In this document: positions 36,133 to 45,040 of the stretch, piece by piece
Numbering within the stretch: position 1 is the stretch's first letter
How the letters are laid out: each line of letters begins with the position of its first letter
Assembly: GCF_013408925.1 (NCBI RefSeq)
Contig: NZ_JACCAB010000001.1
Location: forward strand, 2,604,001 to 2,668,000
Reading direction: 5' to 3'
Length of the DNA stretch: 64,000 nt
Source: Pedococcus badiiscoriae
GTDB taxonomy: Bacteria > Actinomycetota > Actinomycetes > Actinomycetales > Dermatophilaceae
The notes under the pieces: generated by a model
The model's database searches: none
Told to the model about the DNA's origin: nothing
The model's input: the letters and a program-made list of their open reading frames with translations, nothing else
Made by a program: the position numbers and the translations under genes

Positions 36133-38106
36133 GGCCTGCTCGGGGCTGACCTCGAGCCGACCCCACACGCCGGCCAGCCGGAACGCGCTGTTGCCACCGG
36201 CCTCGCCGACCGGACCGCCGTCCACCGGGTCGAGGGCGCCGAGCCACTGCATGCGGCCCAGCTCAGCGATCCCCGTGCCCAGTGACTCGACCAGCCGCGG
36301 CCTGGTGCGGGAGGGCACCATCGCGACGGCCACCGGGCGCTGCGCCCAGCCCCAGTCGCGCAGGATCGGCACGCAGGCACGCAAAAGCTCCGGGGGCACC
36401 GGCGCGTCGGGGGCTCGCAAGAGGCCGCGCAGCTGCTGTCCCCAGCCGAGGTCGGTCAGTCTGGCCACCGCGCGGCCCGTCTCCATCGCCTCGTCCGGCT
36501 TGATCTTGCCGCGCACGGGTACGCCGAGGCGGTCCATCCCCGATGGCCACTGCGCGCGGGCCTCCAGCTCGACCCCTGCTCGCTCCAGCCGGCCGCGGGC
36601 CGTCGTGACCGCCGTCTGGGGGATCTCGGTCGGGAACCAGACCCCGGCGCACGAGTCGCAGCGGCCGCACGGCGCGGCGGAGTCGTCGTCCAGGGACTCC
36701 TGGAGGAAGGCCATGCGGCACTGGGCGGTCTGCTCGTAGGCCACCATCAGGTCCTGCTCGCGCACCCGAGCGGCGGTGACCCGCTCGTACCGCTCGGCGT
36801 CGTAGCTCCACGGCTCGCCGGTGGACGTCCACCCGCCGGGCACCCGCTGGACCGCGCCGTCGACGTCGAGCACCTTGAGCAGCAGCTCCAGGCGGGTGCG
36901 ACGGATGTCCACGATCGACTCCAGCGCCACGGTGGACAGCGCCTTGCCGGAGCCTGCCAGGGCGGTCAGCACCGCGTCGGCCTGCTCCTGGCGGGGCATC
37001 GACGCGGACGCGAAGTAGGCCCAGATGTCCTTGTCCTCCGGGCCGGGCAGCAACAGCACGTCGGCGCGCTCGGTCGCGCGGCCCGCACGACCGACCTGCT
37101 GGTAGTAGGCAACGGGCGAGGACGGTGCACCCAGATGGAGCACGAACCCGAGGTCCGGCTTGTCGAAGCCCATTCCCAGGGCGGAGGTCGCGACCAGCGC
37201 CTTGACCTGGTTGTCGCGCAGCATCGCCTCGAGCCGCTCACGATCGGCGGGGTCGGTGCGCCCGGTGTAGGCGCGCACCTCGTGGCCGGCCTCGCGCAGG
37301 GCCACGGCGATGTCCTCGGCGGCCGAGACGGTCAGGGTGTAGACGATCCCGCTGCCGGGCAGCGAGTCGAGGTGGGCGAGCAGCCACGCCAGGCGCTGCT
37401 CGGGCGAGGTCAGGGCCATCACGCCGAGGCGCAAGGAGTCGCGCGCGAGCCCGCCCCGCAGGGTCAGCACGTCGTGACCGCCGGCGCCGAGCTGCTCGAC
37501 GACGTCGGTCACGACGCGGGCGTTGGCCGTGGCGGTCGTCGCCAGCACGGGGGTGCCCGCGGGCAGGACGGTGAGCAGGTCGCGGATCCGCCGGTAGTCG
37601 GGACGGAAGTCGTGGCCCCAGTCGGAGACGCAGTGCGCCTCGTCGACCACCAGCAGCCCGCACCGCCGGGCCAGGTCGGGCAGCTGCTCGTCGCGGAACC
37701 GGGGGTTGTTGAGCCGCTCGGGACTGACCAGCAGGACGTCGACCTCGTCGGCGGCGAGCGCCGCCGAGACCTCGCCCCACTCGTCGGCGTTGGCGGAGTT
37801 CATCGTGACCGCGCGGATCCCCGCCCTGCCTGCGGCTGCGACCTGGTCACGCATGAGGGCGAGCAGGGGCGACACGATCACGGTCGGGCCAGCCCCCTGC
37901 GCGCGGCGAAGGGCTGTGGAGACGAAGTAGACGGCGGACTTGCCCCACCCGGTGCGCTGCACCACGAGCACCCTGCGTCGACCGCTCACCAGCGCCTCGA
38001 CCGCGTCGAGCTGGCCGTCGCGGAAATCCGCATCGTCGCGCCCCACCAGCCGGCGGAGCACGGTCGTGGCCTGGGTGCGCAGGTCGGGTGGTGCGGTGGT
38101 CTCCAT
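35989..38106 (-). CDS. recQ: RecQ-family DNA helicase with a C-terminal phosphoribosyltransferase-like segment
   Basis: A 705-residue SF2 helicase. Walker A QRTGWGKSAVYF near 54, SPLLALMRDQV, DEAHCVSDWGHDFR near 154, TATAN, and helicase C motifs QVGRAGRATERADVLLL near 340. Zinc ligands: C463 (TAQCRMAF) and CGRCDSC near 480. There is no HRDC domain. Instead the last ~170 residues lead to GPVLLVDDIASSRWTLTVAAAAL near 666-688, a PRPP-loop-like motif of the phosphoribosyltransferase fold in which the usual TTG is SSR. The 3' end overlaps the yczE frame by 144 bases. Start chosen at ATG 38106. Confidence 0.92.
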   Translation of the reverse strand: METTAPPDLRTQATTVLRRLVGRDDADFRDGQLDAVEALVSGRRRVLVVQRTGWGKSAVYFVSTALRRAQGAGPTVIVSPLLALMRDQVAAAGRAGIRAVTMNSANADEWGEVSAALAADEVDVLLVSPERLNNPRFRDEQLPDLARRCGLLVVDEAHCVSDWGHDFRPDYRRIRDLLTVLPAGTPVLATTATANARVVTDVVEQLGAGGHDVLTLRGGLARDSLRLGVMALTSPEQRLAWLLAHLDSLPGSGIVYTLTVSAAEDIAVALREAGHEVRAYTGRTDPADRERLEAMLRDNQVKALVATSALGMGFDKPDLGFVLHLGAPSSPVAYYQQVGRAGRATERADVLLLPGPEDKDIWAYFASASMPRQEQADAVLTALAGSGKALSTVALESIVDIRRTRLELLLKVLDVDGAVQRVPGGWTSTGEPWSYDAERYERVTAARVREQDLMVAYEQTAQCRMAFLQESLDDDSAAPCGRCDSCAGVWFPTEIPQTAVTTARGRLERAGVELEARAQWPSGMDRLGVPVRGKIKPDEAMETGRAVARLTDLGWGQQLRGLLRAPDAPVPPELLRACVPILRDWGWAQRPVAVAMVPSRTRPRLVESLGTGIAELGRMQWLGALDPVDGGPVGEAGGNSAFRLAGVWGRLEVSPEQASALQRLDGPVLLVDDIASSRWTLTVAAAALRRAGASGVLPFVLALDA

Positions 38107-38154
38107 GGCGAACACCGTATGCCGCCGGCCCGACAGCCCTGCGAGGATGTCCAC

Positions 38155-38652
38155 ATGCCCAGCGACCGGAGTCCCGAGCCCGCCAGCGCTCCCGCAGCGC
38201 GCTACCGGGTCAACGTGCCGCTGCGCTGGAGCGACATGGATGCCTACGGGCACGTCAACAACGTGCAGTTCCTGCGGCTGCTCGAGGACGCCCGGGTGAT
38301 CGGCTTCGAGGACTGGTTCGGGCAGGACCGGTCCGTGCTGTCCGAGGGCATCCTGGTGGCTCGCCACGAGATCGAGTACCTCGCTCCGCTCCTGTTCCGG
38401 GTGCCCCCGATCGTCGTGGAGATGTGGGCGACCAAGATCGGCGGTGCCGGTTTCGACCTGGCCTACGAGGTGCGCGACGGCCGCGCCGTGACCGATGGCG
38501 GCCAGGGCGACGTCGTCTATGCCCGCGCCGAGACGACCCTCGTCCTCTACGACTTCACCACGAGCACGCCGCGACGGATGGACCCGTCCCTGCGCGCCAT
38601 GCTCGAGGAGCATTCGGGGAGTCCCGTGCCGTTCCGCTGGCGGCGACGCTGA
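38155..38652 (+). CDS. 4-hydroxybenzoyl-CoA thioesterase-type (hot-dog) protein
   Basis: The protein has 165 residues. RWSDMDAYGHVNNVQFLRLLEDARVIGFEDW near 23-53 is the 4HBT signature with catalytic Asp in SDMD. ARHEIEYLAPL and FDLAYEV follow. The ATG at 38155 is 49 bases from the recQ start on the other strand. Its stop overlaps the next ATG (TGATG), so the following unknown protein is coupled to it. Substrate unknown. Confidence 0.88.
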   Translation: MPSDRSPEPASAPAARYRVNVPLRWSDMDAYGHVNNVQFLRLLEDARVIGFEDWFGQDRSVLSEGILVARHEIEYLAPLLFRVPPIVVEMWATKIGGAGFDLAYEVRDGRAVTDGGQGDVVYARAETTLVLYDFTTSTPRRMDPSLRAMLEEHSGSPVPFRWRRR

Positions 38653-39275
38653 TGGAGCTCACCTTCCCGGACACTGCGGGCCTCGAGGACCTGCGGACCT
38701 ACGTCGCCCGCGCCAAGGCGGCCGCCGAGGACGGCGCGATCCGCCTGCAGGCGCAGGGTCAGACCCTCGCCGCCTACGTCGGGGTGCTGCCGGGCAGCGG
38801 CCTGATGGCCGAGGGTGTGGTGATCGGACTGAGGGTCATGCCGCTGGCAGCCCCGGCCCACCTCGACACCACCGTCTCGCTCGCGGCGCTGGGCGACCGG
38901 CTCGCGCGGGGCGATGGTGCCACGGTGCCCGTGCCGCCCATGACGGTGAACGTCGCCTGGGCCGCGATGGCGCCCCCACGCGGTGGCTGGGAGCGCGTCG
39001 GTGCGCTCGCCGCGGACGAGGTGCATGCCGTGGCCCGTCAGGGCATCGAGGAGGTCGCCGCGGGAGTGCCCGCAGGTGCCGGGGGAGCGGCCGTCACCGC
39101 GCTGCGCAAGCAGGTGTGGGGACGCCTGACGGCCACGGCCCCACCGGTCCCCGCGGGCGGTGCGTTCGCGGCATACGTGCTGGGGTTCGCGGCGCCGGGC
39201 TCCGAGGTGACGGTGTGGGCGAACGGGCGCTGGACGCGCCTGTCGACCCCGGCGGGTCATGTCCTGATCCGCTGA
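38652..39275 (+). CDS. conserved protein of unknown function
   Basis: The protein has 207 residues, rich in Ala/Val/Gly, without membrane helices or signal. It starts MELTFPDTAGLEDLRTYVARAKAAAEDGAIRLQAQGQTLAAYVG. The middle (DTTVSLAALGDRLARGDG) and the end (GFAAPGSEVTVWANGRWTRLSTPAGHVLIR) look like a two-part alpha/beta fold. It is coupled to the thioesterase. I know similar genes only as unannotated actinobacterial proteins. A CGGCATAC word lies at 39179. Confidence 0.75.
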   Translation: MELTFPDTAGLEDLRTYVARAKAAAEDGAIRLQAQGQTLAAYVGVLPGSGLMAEGVVIGLRVMPLAAPAHLDTTVSLAALGDRLARGDGATVPVPPMTVNVAWAAMAPPRGGWERVGALAADEVHAVARQGIEEVAAGVPAGAGGAAVTALRKQVWGRLTATAPPVPAGGAFAAYVLGFAAPGSEVTVWANGRWTRLSTPAGHVLIR

Positions 39276-40636
39276 CCGGCCACCACCACGAGGCTCGCGA
39301 CCAGGCTGAGCCCGAGCCACATGGTGACGAAGACGGGTACGTCCTGACCGGCCACGGTGTGGCGAGCCGCGAACACGGCGCCGGCGGCCGCGATCCCGAG
39401 CACCGACCCGAGGACGTCTGCGAGCTGCAGCGACGACGACGTCGAGCCGTGGTCGGCGGCCGGGGTCAGCGTGAGGGACAGCACCGACAGGCTGGCAGTG
39501 CCCAGGCCCATCCCGAGTCCGCACGCGACGAGGGCCACGGCGACCCACCACGGGTGCCAGTCGAAGTGGGTGACCGCGACGACCCCGAGGAGCCCGAGGG
39601 TCAGCAGTCCGCCCCCGGCGACGACGAGCCGGTGACGCTGGCCCGCCCAGCGGTCGCGACCCTGCACCCAGGAGCCCGCCGACCACCCCAGTGAGCCGAT
39701 GGCGAGGATCGTGCCAGCGGTGCCGAGGGACTGCCCGCGCTCGTTGACGAGCATCAGCGGGATGTAGGTGATGGTGCCGAAGAACGAGCACGTCAGCAGG
39801 GACCGGGCGAGCATCACCGACGGCAGCCCGCGGCGCATGAACCAGGTGCCACGGGGCAGCAGCCGCGGGGCGGTGGCGGCGATGCCGAGGACCCCGGCCA
39901 GTGCGACTGCCGTCTGGACGGACCAGCCCGGCGCCAGGTCGTGGGTGCCCCATTGCAGGGCTCCCGCCGAGGCCGCGATCAGCACCCCGAACCAGGCGGC
40001 GCGGGCGTGCTCCCGCCGGTCGCGGCTGGACTCCTCGATGCCCGCGCTGGCGCCGGCGATCTGCCCGCGCCGGGCGAAGACCAGGGCGACTGCCACCACG
40101 ACGGGAAGCACGACGAGCCAGAACACCCACCGCCACGACCACGTGGTCGTGACCCAGGCGGCGATCGGCGGGCCCAGCAGCGAGGGCAGGACCCACGCGG
40201 CGGAGATGACGCTGAACACCTTGGGGCGCAACGACTCCGGATAGGCACGACCGATCACGACATAGCCCGCGACGATGATGAGCCCGGCCCCGAGTCCGGC
40301 GACCCCACGCCCGGCGAGGAACGGACCGAAGGCCTGAGAGCCACCGCACAGGCCGCACCCGGCCGCGAAGAGCAGCTGGCCGGCGAACAGCGACGGCAGC
40401 GGCCCGGAGCGGTCGCACCACACCCCGGCCAGGACGATGCCCAGCAGCTGCGTGGTCAGCATCACCGAGAACGCGAGTCCGTAGGAGCGCACGGCATGCA
40501 GGTCGCGGGCGGCGTCCGGCATCGCCGTCGAGACCGCCATGCCCTCGAAGGCGATGACGGTGATCAGGGCGAGCAACGCGATGGACAGCAGCAGGTAGCG
40601 CGGATGGAAGACCCCCGCGCGGGGCTGGCCCGTCAC
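39257..40636 (-). CDS. MFS transporter (14-helix-type drug:H+ antiporter style)
   Basis: The protein has 459 residues with about 12-14 helices. Front: LSIALLALITVIAFEGMAVSTAMPDAARDL, a DHA2-like start; GRGVAGLGAGLIIVAGYVVIGRAYPESLRPKVFSVISAAWVLPSLLGPPIAAWVTTTWSWRWVFW carries motif C-like PSLLGPPIAAW and the WRWVFW end. GTG start overlapping the stop of the upstream GDPD gene by 4 bases (GTGA). The 3' end overlaps the convergent gene at 38652 by 19 bases. Substrate cannot be told. Confidence 0.87.
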   Translation of the reverse strand: MTGQPRAGVFHPRYLLLSIALLALITVIAFEGMAVSTAMPDAARDLHAVRSYGLAFSVMLTTQLLGIVLAGVWCDRSGPLPSLFAGQLLFAAGCGLCGGSQAFGPFLAGRGVAGLGAGLIIVAGYVVIGRAYPESLRPKVFSVISAAWVLPSLLGPPIAAWVTTTWSWRWVFWLVVLPVVVAVALVFARRGQIAGASAGIEESSRDRREHARAAWFGVLIAASAGALQWGTHDLAPGWSVQTAVALAGVLGIAATAPRLLPRGTWFMRRGLPSVMLARSLLTCSFFGTITYIPLMLVNERGQSLGTAGTILAIGSLGWSAGSWVQGRDRWAGQRHRLVVAGGGLLTLGLLGVVAVTHFDWHPWWVAVALVACGLGMGLGTASLSVLSLTLTPAADHGSTSSSLQLADVLGSVLGIAAAGAVFAARHTVAGQDVPVFVTMWLGLSLVASLVVVAGQRIRT

Positions 40637-41427
40637 CGGCCCAACGGTACGCCGCGGTCGGTGAGCACCGCGGCAAGGGTGTCGATGCGGTCGGACACGA
40701 TGCCGTCCACGCCGAGGTCGAACAACCGGTGCATCTCGGCCGCGTCGTCGACGGTCCAGACATGGACGTGCTTGCCCATCGCGTGGACGCGATCGACGAG
40801 GGCCGGGGTGACCAGGTCGAGTCGGCGATTCCCGACCAGGTGCCCCGTCGGGATCTGGAGGACGGGGGCGGGGGAGCGCAGCCAGCCCGCGATCCGTTGC
40901 GGTGCCAGGCGCAGGGCAGCGACCTCGGCGGGCCCCGCCGCGGTGGCCAACCTCGGCCCGAGCAGGCGCCGCACCGCCCGGAGCCGGCGGTCCGAGAACG
41001 ATCCCACGCACACCCGGTCGATCGCGTCGTGGGAGCGGATGACCTCAGCCAGGGGCTCGATGGCGCCCGGTGCCTTGACGTCGATGTTGATGCGAGCGTC
41101 CGGGAGCTCCTCGAGCAGGTCGGACAGCAGCGGGATCGGCTCGGTCCCGTTGATCCGTGCGGACTGCACTGCGGCATAGGGGATCTCGGCGATCCGGCCG
41201 GAACCGTCAGTGACCCGGTCGAGGCTCGCGTCGTGGAACGCGAGCAGCACCCCGTCGGCCGTGGCATGGACGTCCGTCTCGAGGTAGCGATACCCCATCC
41301 GTACGGCCTCGCGGAACGCGGGAAGGGTGTTCTCCAGCCGCACGTTCGCCGGGAGCTTGGCGCCCCCGCGGTGGGCCAGCCCGATGGGCGTCGGCGCATC
41401 GAAGTAGGCGAAGTCCGCTGCTCTCAC
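40633..41427 (-). CDS. glycerophosphodiester phosphodiesterase
   Basis: The protein has 264 residues with a GTG start. GDPD barrel motifs: GLAHRGG near 17 (catalytic His), RLENTLPAFREAVRMGYRYLETDVHATADGVLLAFHD near 30-70 with metal-binding E, D and second His, NIDVKAP near 115 and WTVDDAAEM near 223. It cuts deacylated phospholipid to glycerol 3-phosphate and an alcohol; cytoplasmic, no signal peptide. Translationally coupled to the MFS gene. Confidence 0.92.
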   Translation of the reverse strand: MRAADFAYFDAPTPIGLAHRGGAKLPANVRLENTLPAFREAVRMGYRYLETDVHATADGVLLAFHDASLDRVTDGSGRIAEIPYAAVQSARINGTEPIPLLSDLLEELPDARINIDVKAPGAIEPLAEVIRSHDAIDRVCVGSFSDRRLRAVRRLLGPRLATAAGPAEVAALRLAPQRIAGWLRSPAPVLQIPTGHLVGNRRLDLVTPALVDRVHAMGKHVHVWTVDDAAEMHRLFDLGVDGIVSDRIDTLAAVLTDRGVPLGR

Positions 41428-41588
41428 CGGTCCATTCTCGGGGGGGTGGTGCGAACGTCGCCGCGCGGGGCGGTCGGCGGCGCGCCGATCTCGGGGAAAT
41501 CGGCCGTTGCTTCGCCTCCATGCGCCTGACCTGCGGGAATACAGTGACCTCAGCAGAGCCGGCCGGGCGCTGGCGAAAGGGGTTCGCC

Positions 41589-42290
41589 GTGTATGACCAG
41601 CTCGATCTCCTGCGGACGCTGTCCGCGTTCACCGGCGACCTCGTCAGCGACTACGACATGGAGGACATGCTCGAGAGACTTGCCGAGCGGGTCACCGCCG
41701 TCCTCGGCCTCGCGGGCAGCGGCGTCTCCCTCGATGACGACGGACGACTCGAGTTCGTATCGGCCGTGGCCGGCCCGGTGGCCCAGCTCGAGCGCCTCCA
41801 GGAGACGCTGCAGCGCGGGCCCTGCGTCGACTCCTGCTACTCGGGGTTGCCGGTCGCGGTGGGCGACGTGCGGGAGGCCGAGGACCGGTGGGGTGACTAC
41901 GCCCAGGTCGCCCTCGGCCTGGGGATCAACGCGGTGGCCGGCATCCCGATGACATTGAAGGGCAAGGGAATCGGGGCGCTCAACCTCTATGCCACCGAGG
42001 TGCGCGAGTGGTCCGCCGAGGACGTGGCCGCGGCCCAGGCGCTGGCCGACATGGCCACGGCCTACCTCGCCAACGCGTCACGGCTCCAGCACCAGGTGGA
42101 CCTGTCCGAGCAGCTCGCCCGGGCGTTGTCCTCGCGGGTCGTGGTCGAGCAGGCCAAGGGAGTGCTCGCCGAGGCGGCCGGGATCGGCGTGGACGAGGCG
42201 TTCCAGCGGATCCGGGCCTGGGCGCGCAACCACAACACCCCGCTGCACACGGTGGCCACCCGGGTGGTCGAGGAGGGCCTGCGGCCCTGA
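41589..42290 (+). CDS. GAF and ANTAR domain transcription antitermination regulator
   Basis: The protein has 233 residues. GAF sensor domain at about 8-150 (LVSDYDMEDMLERLAERVTAVLGLAGSGVSLDDDG ... AVAGIPMTLKGKGIGALNLYA). ANTAR domain at 165-228 (LSSRVVVEQAKGVLAEAAGIGVDEAFQRIRAWARNHNTPLHTVATRVVEEG) with conserved AKGVLAE and the aromatic/Ala pattern. ANTAR domains bind paired hairpins in mRNA leaders and prevent termination. GTG start after a GAAAGGGG site. The 150 bases before it contain no recognised gene. No partner kinase is adjacent. Confidence 0.92.
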   Translation: MYDQLDLLRTLSAFTGDLVSDYDMEDMLERLAERVTAVLGLAGSGVSLDDDGRLEFVSAVAGPVAQLERLQETLQRGPCVDSCYSGLPVAVGDVREAEDRWGDYAQVALGLGINAVAGIPMTLKGKGIGALNLYATEVREWSAEDVAAAQALADMATAYLANASRLQHQVDLSEQLARALSSRVVVEQAKGVLAEAAGIGVDEAFQRIRAWARNHNTPLHTVATRVVEEGLRP

Positions 42291-42294
42291 CGCC

Positions 42295-42597
42295 TCAGGG
42301 CAGGCCGGGCAGCTTGCCACGTCGCCCCGTGATGCGCCTCGACCTCAGCTCCGCCACGAGGGCGCGCTCGCGTGCGATCCACGGCTGGCGGGCCGGGTTC
42401 ACCACCAGTCGCCCGTTCCGTAGGACGAACGGCTCCAAGTCGCGCAGCATGTCCTCCGCCTCGGTCAGGCTGACCACGAGCGTCCGCACGGTCTCGGACG
42501 GTAGGTGCAGCGCAGGGGGAAGGGGAGTCATCGGGCGGTCTGGCTCGGGCTGGCTCTGGGTCTGGAGCTGGCTGTGGGTCTCGACCTGTTGGGTCAC
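42295..42597 (-). CDS. small protein, possibly related to P27-type phage terminase small subunits
   Basis: The protein has 100 residues from a GTG with a strong GGAGG 5 bases away. The N-terminus is Gln-rich (MTQQVETHSQLQTQSQPEPDRP). The rest is helical: LPSETVRTLVVSLTEAEDMLRDLEP, then LVVNPARQPWIARERALVAELRSRRI. The NPA...W......L...L segment resembles the end of P27-family terminase small subunits, but no other phage gene is near, so this is a weak hint. The frame open to 42768 is longer, but the ribosome site settles the start. Confidence 0.6.
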   Translation of the reverse strand: MTQQVETHSQLQTQSQPEPDRPMTPLPPALHLPSETVRTLVVSLTEAEDMLRDLEPFVLRNGRLVVNPARQPWIARERALVAELRSRRITGRRGKLPGLP

Positions 42598-42788
42598 GGT
42601 TACCTCCGCGTGGCATGCCGTCAGGGCACTGCCGTGCGGTCCAGAGCAGTCGTGTGTTTGTCGTCCCCCGGCCCGGGTGGCGATGGTTGCGATCATAGGC
42701 TGACGTGCGCCGATACGCACCCCCTCTGGGCAAAAAGCCGCATTCAGGACACTTCGCCACAGCCGCAAAAAGCCTCAGACGCGAAGAA

Positions 42789-42823
42789 GGGGTATGTCGC
42801 GTGGTGACCACGCGGCATACCCC
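42789..42823 (-). terminator. hairpin terminator between the alpha-glucosidase and the small gene
   Basis: Arms GGGGTATGTCGCGTGG and CCACGCGGCATACCCC, 3-base loop, one G-U mismatch. It starts 15 bases after the alpha-glucosidase stop (minus strand). The right arm contains the word CGGCATAC; the left arm has it with one change. Confidence 0.75.
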
Positions 42824-42837
42824 TCCTGGCGGTGGTG

Positions 42838-44568
42838 CTAGAGCGCTGCCCAGACCGTGGTGTCGGCGGGCACCAGGCCGTCGTCGGTCAGCGGACCCGA
42901 GGCCACCAGGACGGACGCACCGTCCGGCAGGGCCACCGGGTCGGCGCCGAGGTTCGCCACCACGAGGGTGTCCTCACCCTGGCCGGTGTTGACCAGCGCG
43001 ACCACGTCGTCGCCGAACCCCTCGACGAACCGCAGTCCGCCGGTGCCGAGGTCCCGCTCGCGCCGGGTCCGCAGCAGCGTCCGGTAGAGCTCGAGGGTCG
43101 AGCCGTCCACGCCGTCCTGCTGGTCGACGGCGTACTCGCCGTAGATCGCCGGCTGGGGCAGCCACGTCTGGTCCGAGGGCCCGAAACCGAAGGACGGGGC
43201 GTCCTTCTGCCACGGGATCGGCACGCGGCAGCCGTCGCGACCGAGCTCCTTGCCACCCGAGCGCAGGAACGTCGGGTCCTGCCGGAACGCGTCGGGCATG
43301 TCGGTCGAGTCGGGCAGGCCCAGCTCCTCCCCCTGGTAGAGGTAGGCCCCTCCGGGCAGCGCCAGCATCAGCTGCGTCGCCGCACGGGCACGCTGCAGGC
43401 CGAGCGCACGGTCGGGCTGCAGGTCGTCGGCGCCGATGCCGTTGGGCCGACGTCGTCCGACCGGCAGGCCGAGCCGCGAGGCGTGCCGCACGACGTCGTG
43501 GTTGGACAGCACCCACGTGCTCGGCGCCCCGACGGAGTCTGCCGCCGCGAGGGAGGACTCGATGACCTGGCGCAGGTCCGGGGCACGCCACTGGCTCATC
43601 AGGAAGTCGAAGTTGAACGCCTGGTGCATCTCGTCGGGGCGGACGTAGCGCACTGCGCGCTCCTGCGGCCTGACCCAGGCCTCGGCCACGAGGATGCGGT
43701 CCGGCTCGCCGTACTCGGCCAGCACCGAGTGCCAGCGACGGTAGACGTCGTGCACGCCGTCCTGGTCCCACATGGGCGGCATGGGTGCGCCGGGCTTCAC
43801 CTCACCGTCGAGGATGTGCAGCTCGACGTCGTAGTCGGGCAGCCCCTGCTCCTTGATGAGGCCGTGCGCCACGTCGACCCGAAAGCCGTCGATGCCACGG
43901 TCCAGCCAGAAGCGCAGGATCGACTCGAACTCGTCGCCGACCTCGGGGTTGTCCCAGTTGAGGTCGGGCTGCTTGACGTCGAACAGGTGCAGGTACCACT
44001 GGCCCGGCCGGCCGTCGGCCTCGGTGACGCGGGTCCAGCCGTCGCCACCGAAGACGGAGTGCCAGTCGTTGGGCGGCATGCTGCCGTCGGCGCCCTTGCC
44101 GTCCCTGAAGATGTAGCGGTCGCGCTCGGGACTGCCGGGCCCGGCCGCCACGGCTGCCTTGAACCACTCGTGCTCGTCGCTCGTGTGGTTGGGCACCAGG
44201 TCGACGATCACCTTGAGGCCGAGCTCGTGCGCCTTGGCGACCATGGCGTCGGCGTCGTCGAGCGTGCCGAAGAGGGCGTCGATGCTGCGGTAGTCGGCCA
44301 CGTCGTAGCCGGCGTCCGCCTGGGGGGAGGCGTAGAAGGGGCTGAACCAGACCGCGTCGACGCCGAGCGCCTTGAGGTAGTCCAGCCGCGCGGTCACACC
44401 GGGCAGGTCGCCGATGCCGTCGCCATCCGCGTCGGCCCAGGACCTGGGGTAGATCTGGTAGATCACGGCCTGCCGCCACCAGGCGGCCTCGGCCGGGGCA
44501 GCGGGGTGCAGGAGTGCGGGTTGGGTGGATAGGGGTTGGGTGGGTTCAGTGGGGAGGGTCGTCGTCAC
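42838..44568 (-). CDS. aglA: GH13 alpha-glucosidase
   Basis: Exo-acting alpha-glucosidase of the oligo-1,6-glucosidase/AglA group. 576 residues. WWRQAVIYQIYPRSWADADGDGIGDLPG at the front; DLVPNHTSDEHEWF; nucleophile in GFRVDVAHGL near 230; acid/base in ILVAEAWVRP near 294; VLSNHDVVRHASR near 356. Start set at GTG 44568; the frame open to 44616 would cross a 12-base palindrome that looks like a LacI operator. Near glbO, mscS and pepN, as in mycobacteria. May serve maltose or trehalose-derived sugars. Confidence 0.92.
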   Translation of the reverse strand: MTTTLPTEPTQPLSTQPALLHPAAPAEAAWWRQAVIYQIYPRSWADADGDGIGDLPGVTARLDYLKALGVDAVWFSPFYASPQADAGYDVADYRSIDALFGTLDDADAMVAKAHELGLKVIVDLVPNHTSDEHEWFKAAVAAGPGSPERDRYIFRDGKGADGSMPPNDWHSVFGGDGWTRVTEADGRPGQWYLHLFDVKQPDLNWDNPEVGDEFESILRFWLDRGIDGFRVDVAHGLIKEQGLPDYDVELHILDGEVKPGAPMPPMWDQDGVHDVYRRWHSVLAEYGEPDRILVAEAWVRPQERAVRYVRPDEMHQAFNFDFLMSQWRAPDLRQVIESSLAAADSVGAPSTWVLSNHDVVRHASRLGLPVGRRRPNGIGADDLQPDRALGLQRARAATQLMLALPGGAYLYQGEELGLPDSTDMPDAFRQDPTFLRSGGKELGRDGCRVPIPWQKDAPSFGFGPSDQTWLPQPAIYGEYAVDQQDGVDGSTLELYRTLLRTRRERDLGTGGLRFVEGFGDDVVALVNTGQGEDTLVVANLGADPVALPDGASVLVASGPLTDDGLVPADTTVWAAL

Positions 44569-44588
44569 GGTCAACCATGCTGACGCAT

Positions 44589-44600
44589 CGAACGCGTTCG
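44589..44600. promoter_or_regulatory. LacI-type palindrome CGAACGCGTTCG before the alpha-glucosidase
   Basis: Perfect 12-base palindrome with central CG, the shape of LacI/GalR operators, 21 bases upstream of the GTG on the minus strand. It is not an SOS box, whose half-sites are 4 bases apart. Confidence 0.6.
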
Positions 44601-44629
44601 GGGAAACCGGGTTCACTCCTCGTCCGGGT

Positions 44630-45040
44630 TCACTCCTCGTCGAGCGAGTTGACCATGGAGTGCGCCGCGCGCTCGAGGTAGTCGCGCAGCAGGAGGTCGT
44701 TGGCCGGGGGAAGCTCGAGCGTGTCGACGGCCGCCATCATGTGCAGCAGCCAGCGGTCCCGCTGCGCGGGGGTCACCTTGAAGGGGTGGTGGCGCATCCG
44801 CAGCCGGGGGTGGCCGCGCTGCTCGGAGTACGTGCCCGGTCCGCCCCAGTACTGCTCGAGGAACTGCCGCAGCCGGACCTCCGCGGGACCCAGGTCGGCT
44901 TCGGGGTAGAGCGCGCGCAGCGGCGGGTCGCTGGCCACGCCGCGGTAGAACTCGGCGACCAGCTTGGTGAAGGTCTCGTGCCCGCCCACCTGCTCGTAGA
45001 ACGTCCCGAGCTGGCCGCCCGGGCCCGGTCCGGTGCTCAT
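44630..45040 (-). CDS. glbO: group II truncated haemoglobin
   Basis: The protein has 136 residues. TrHb2 marks: VAEFYRGV with TyrB10, LRMRHHPFKV with proximal HisF8, and RDRWLLHM with TrpG8. It handles O2/NO in aerobic Actinobacteria. Overlaps the mscS stop by 4 bases (ATGA). The bases around the stop are tandemly duplicated: the 14-base GTTCACTCCTCGTC occurs at 44611 and 44628, so that GACGAGGAGTGA is read twice on the minus strand. Confidence 0.95.
   Translation of the reverse strand: MSTGPGPGGQLGTFYEQVGGHETFTKLVAEFYRGVASDPPLRALYPEADLGPAEVRLRQFLEQYWGGPGTYSEQRGHPRLRMRHHPFKVTPAQRDRWLLHMMAAVDTLELPPANDLLLRDYLERAAHSMVNSLDEE

Noticed and set aside
44587-44602. SOS (LexA) box before the alpha-glucosidase
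   Set aside because: TCGAAC and GTTCG are only 2 bases apart; actinobacterial SOS boxes have 4 between half-sites, and the gene is not a repair gene.
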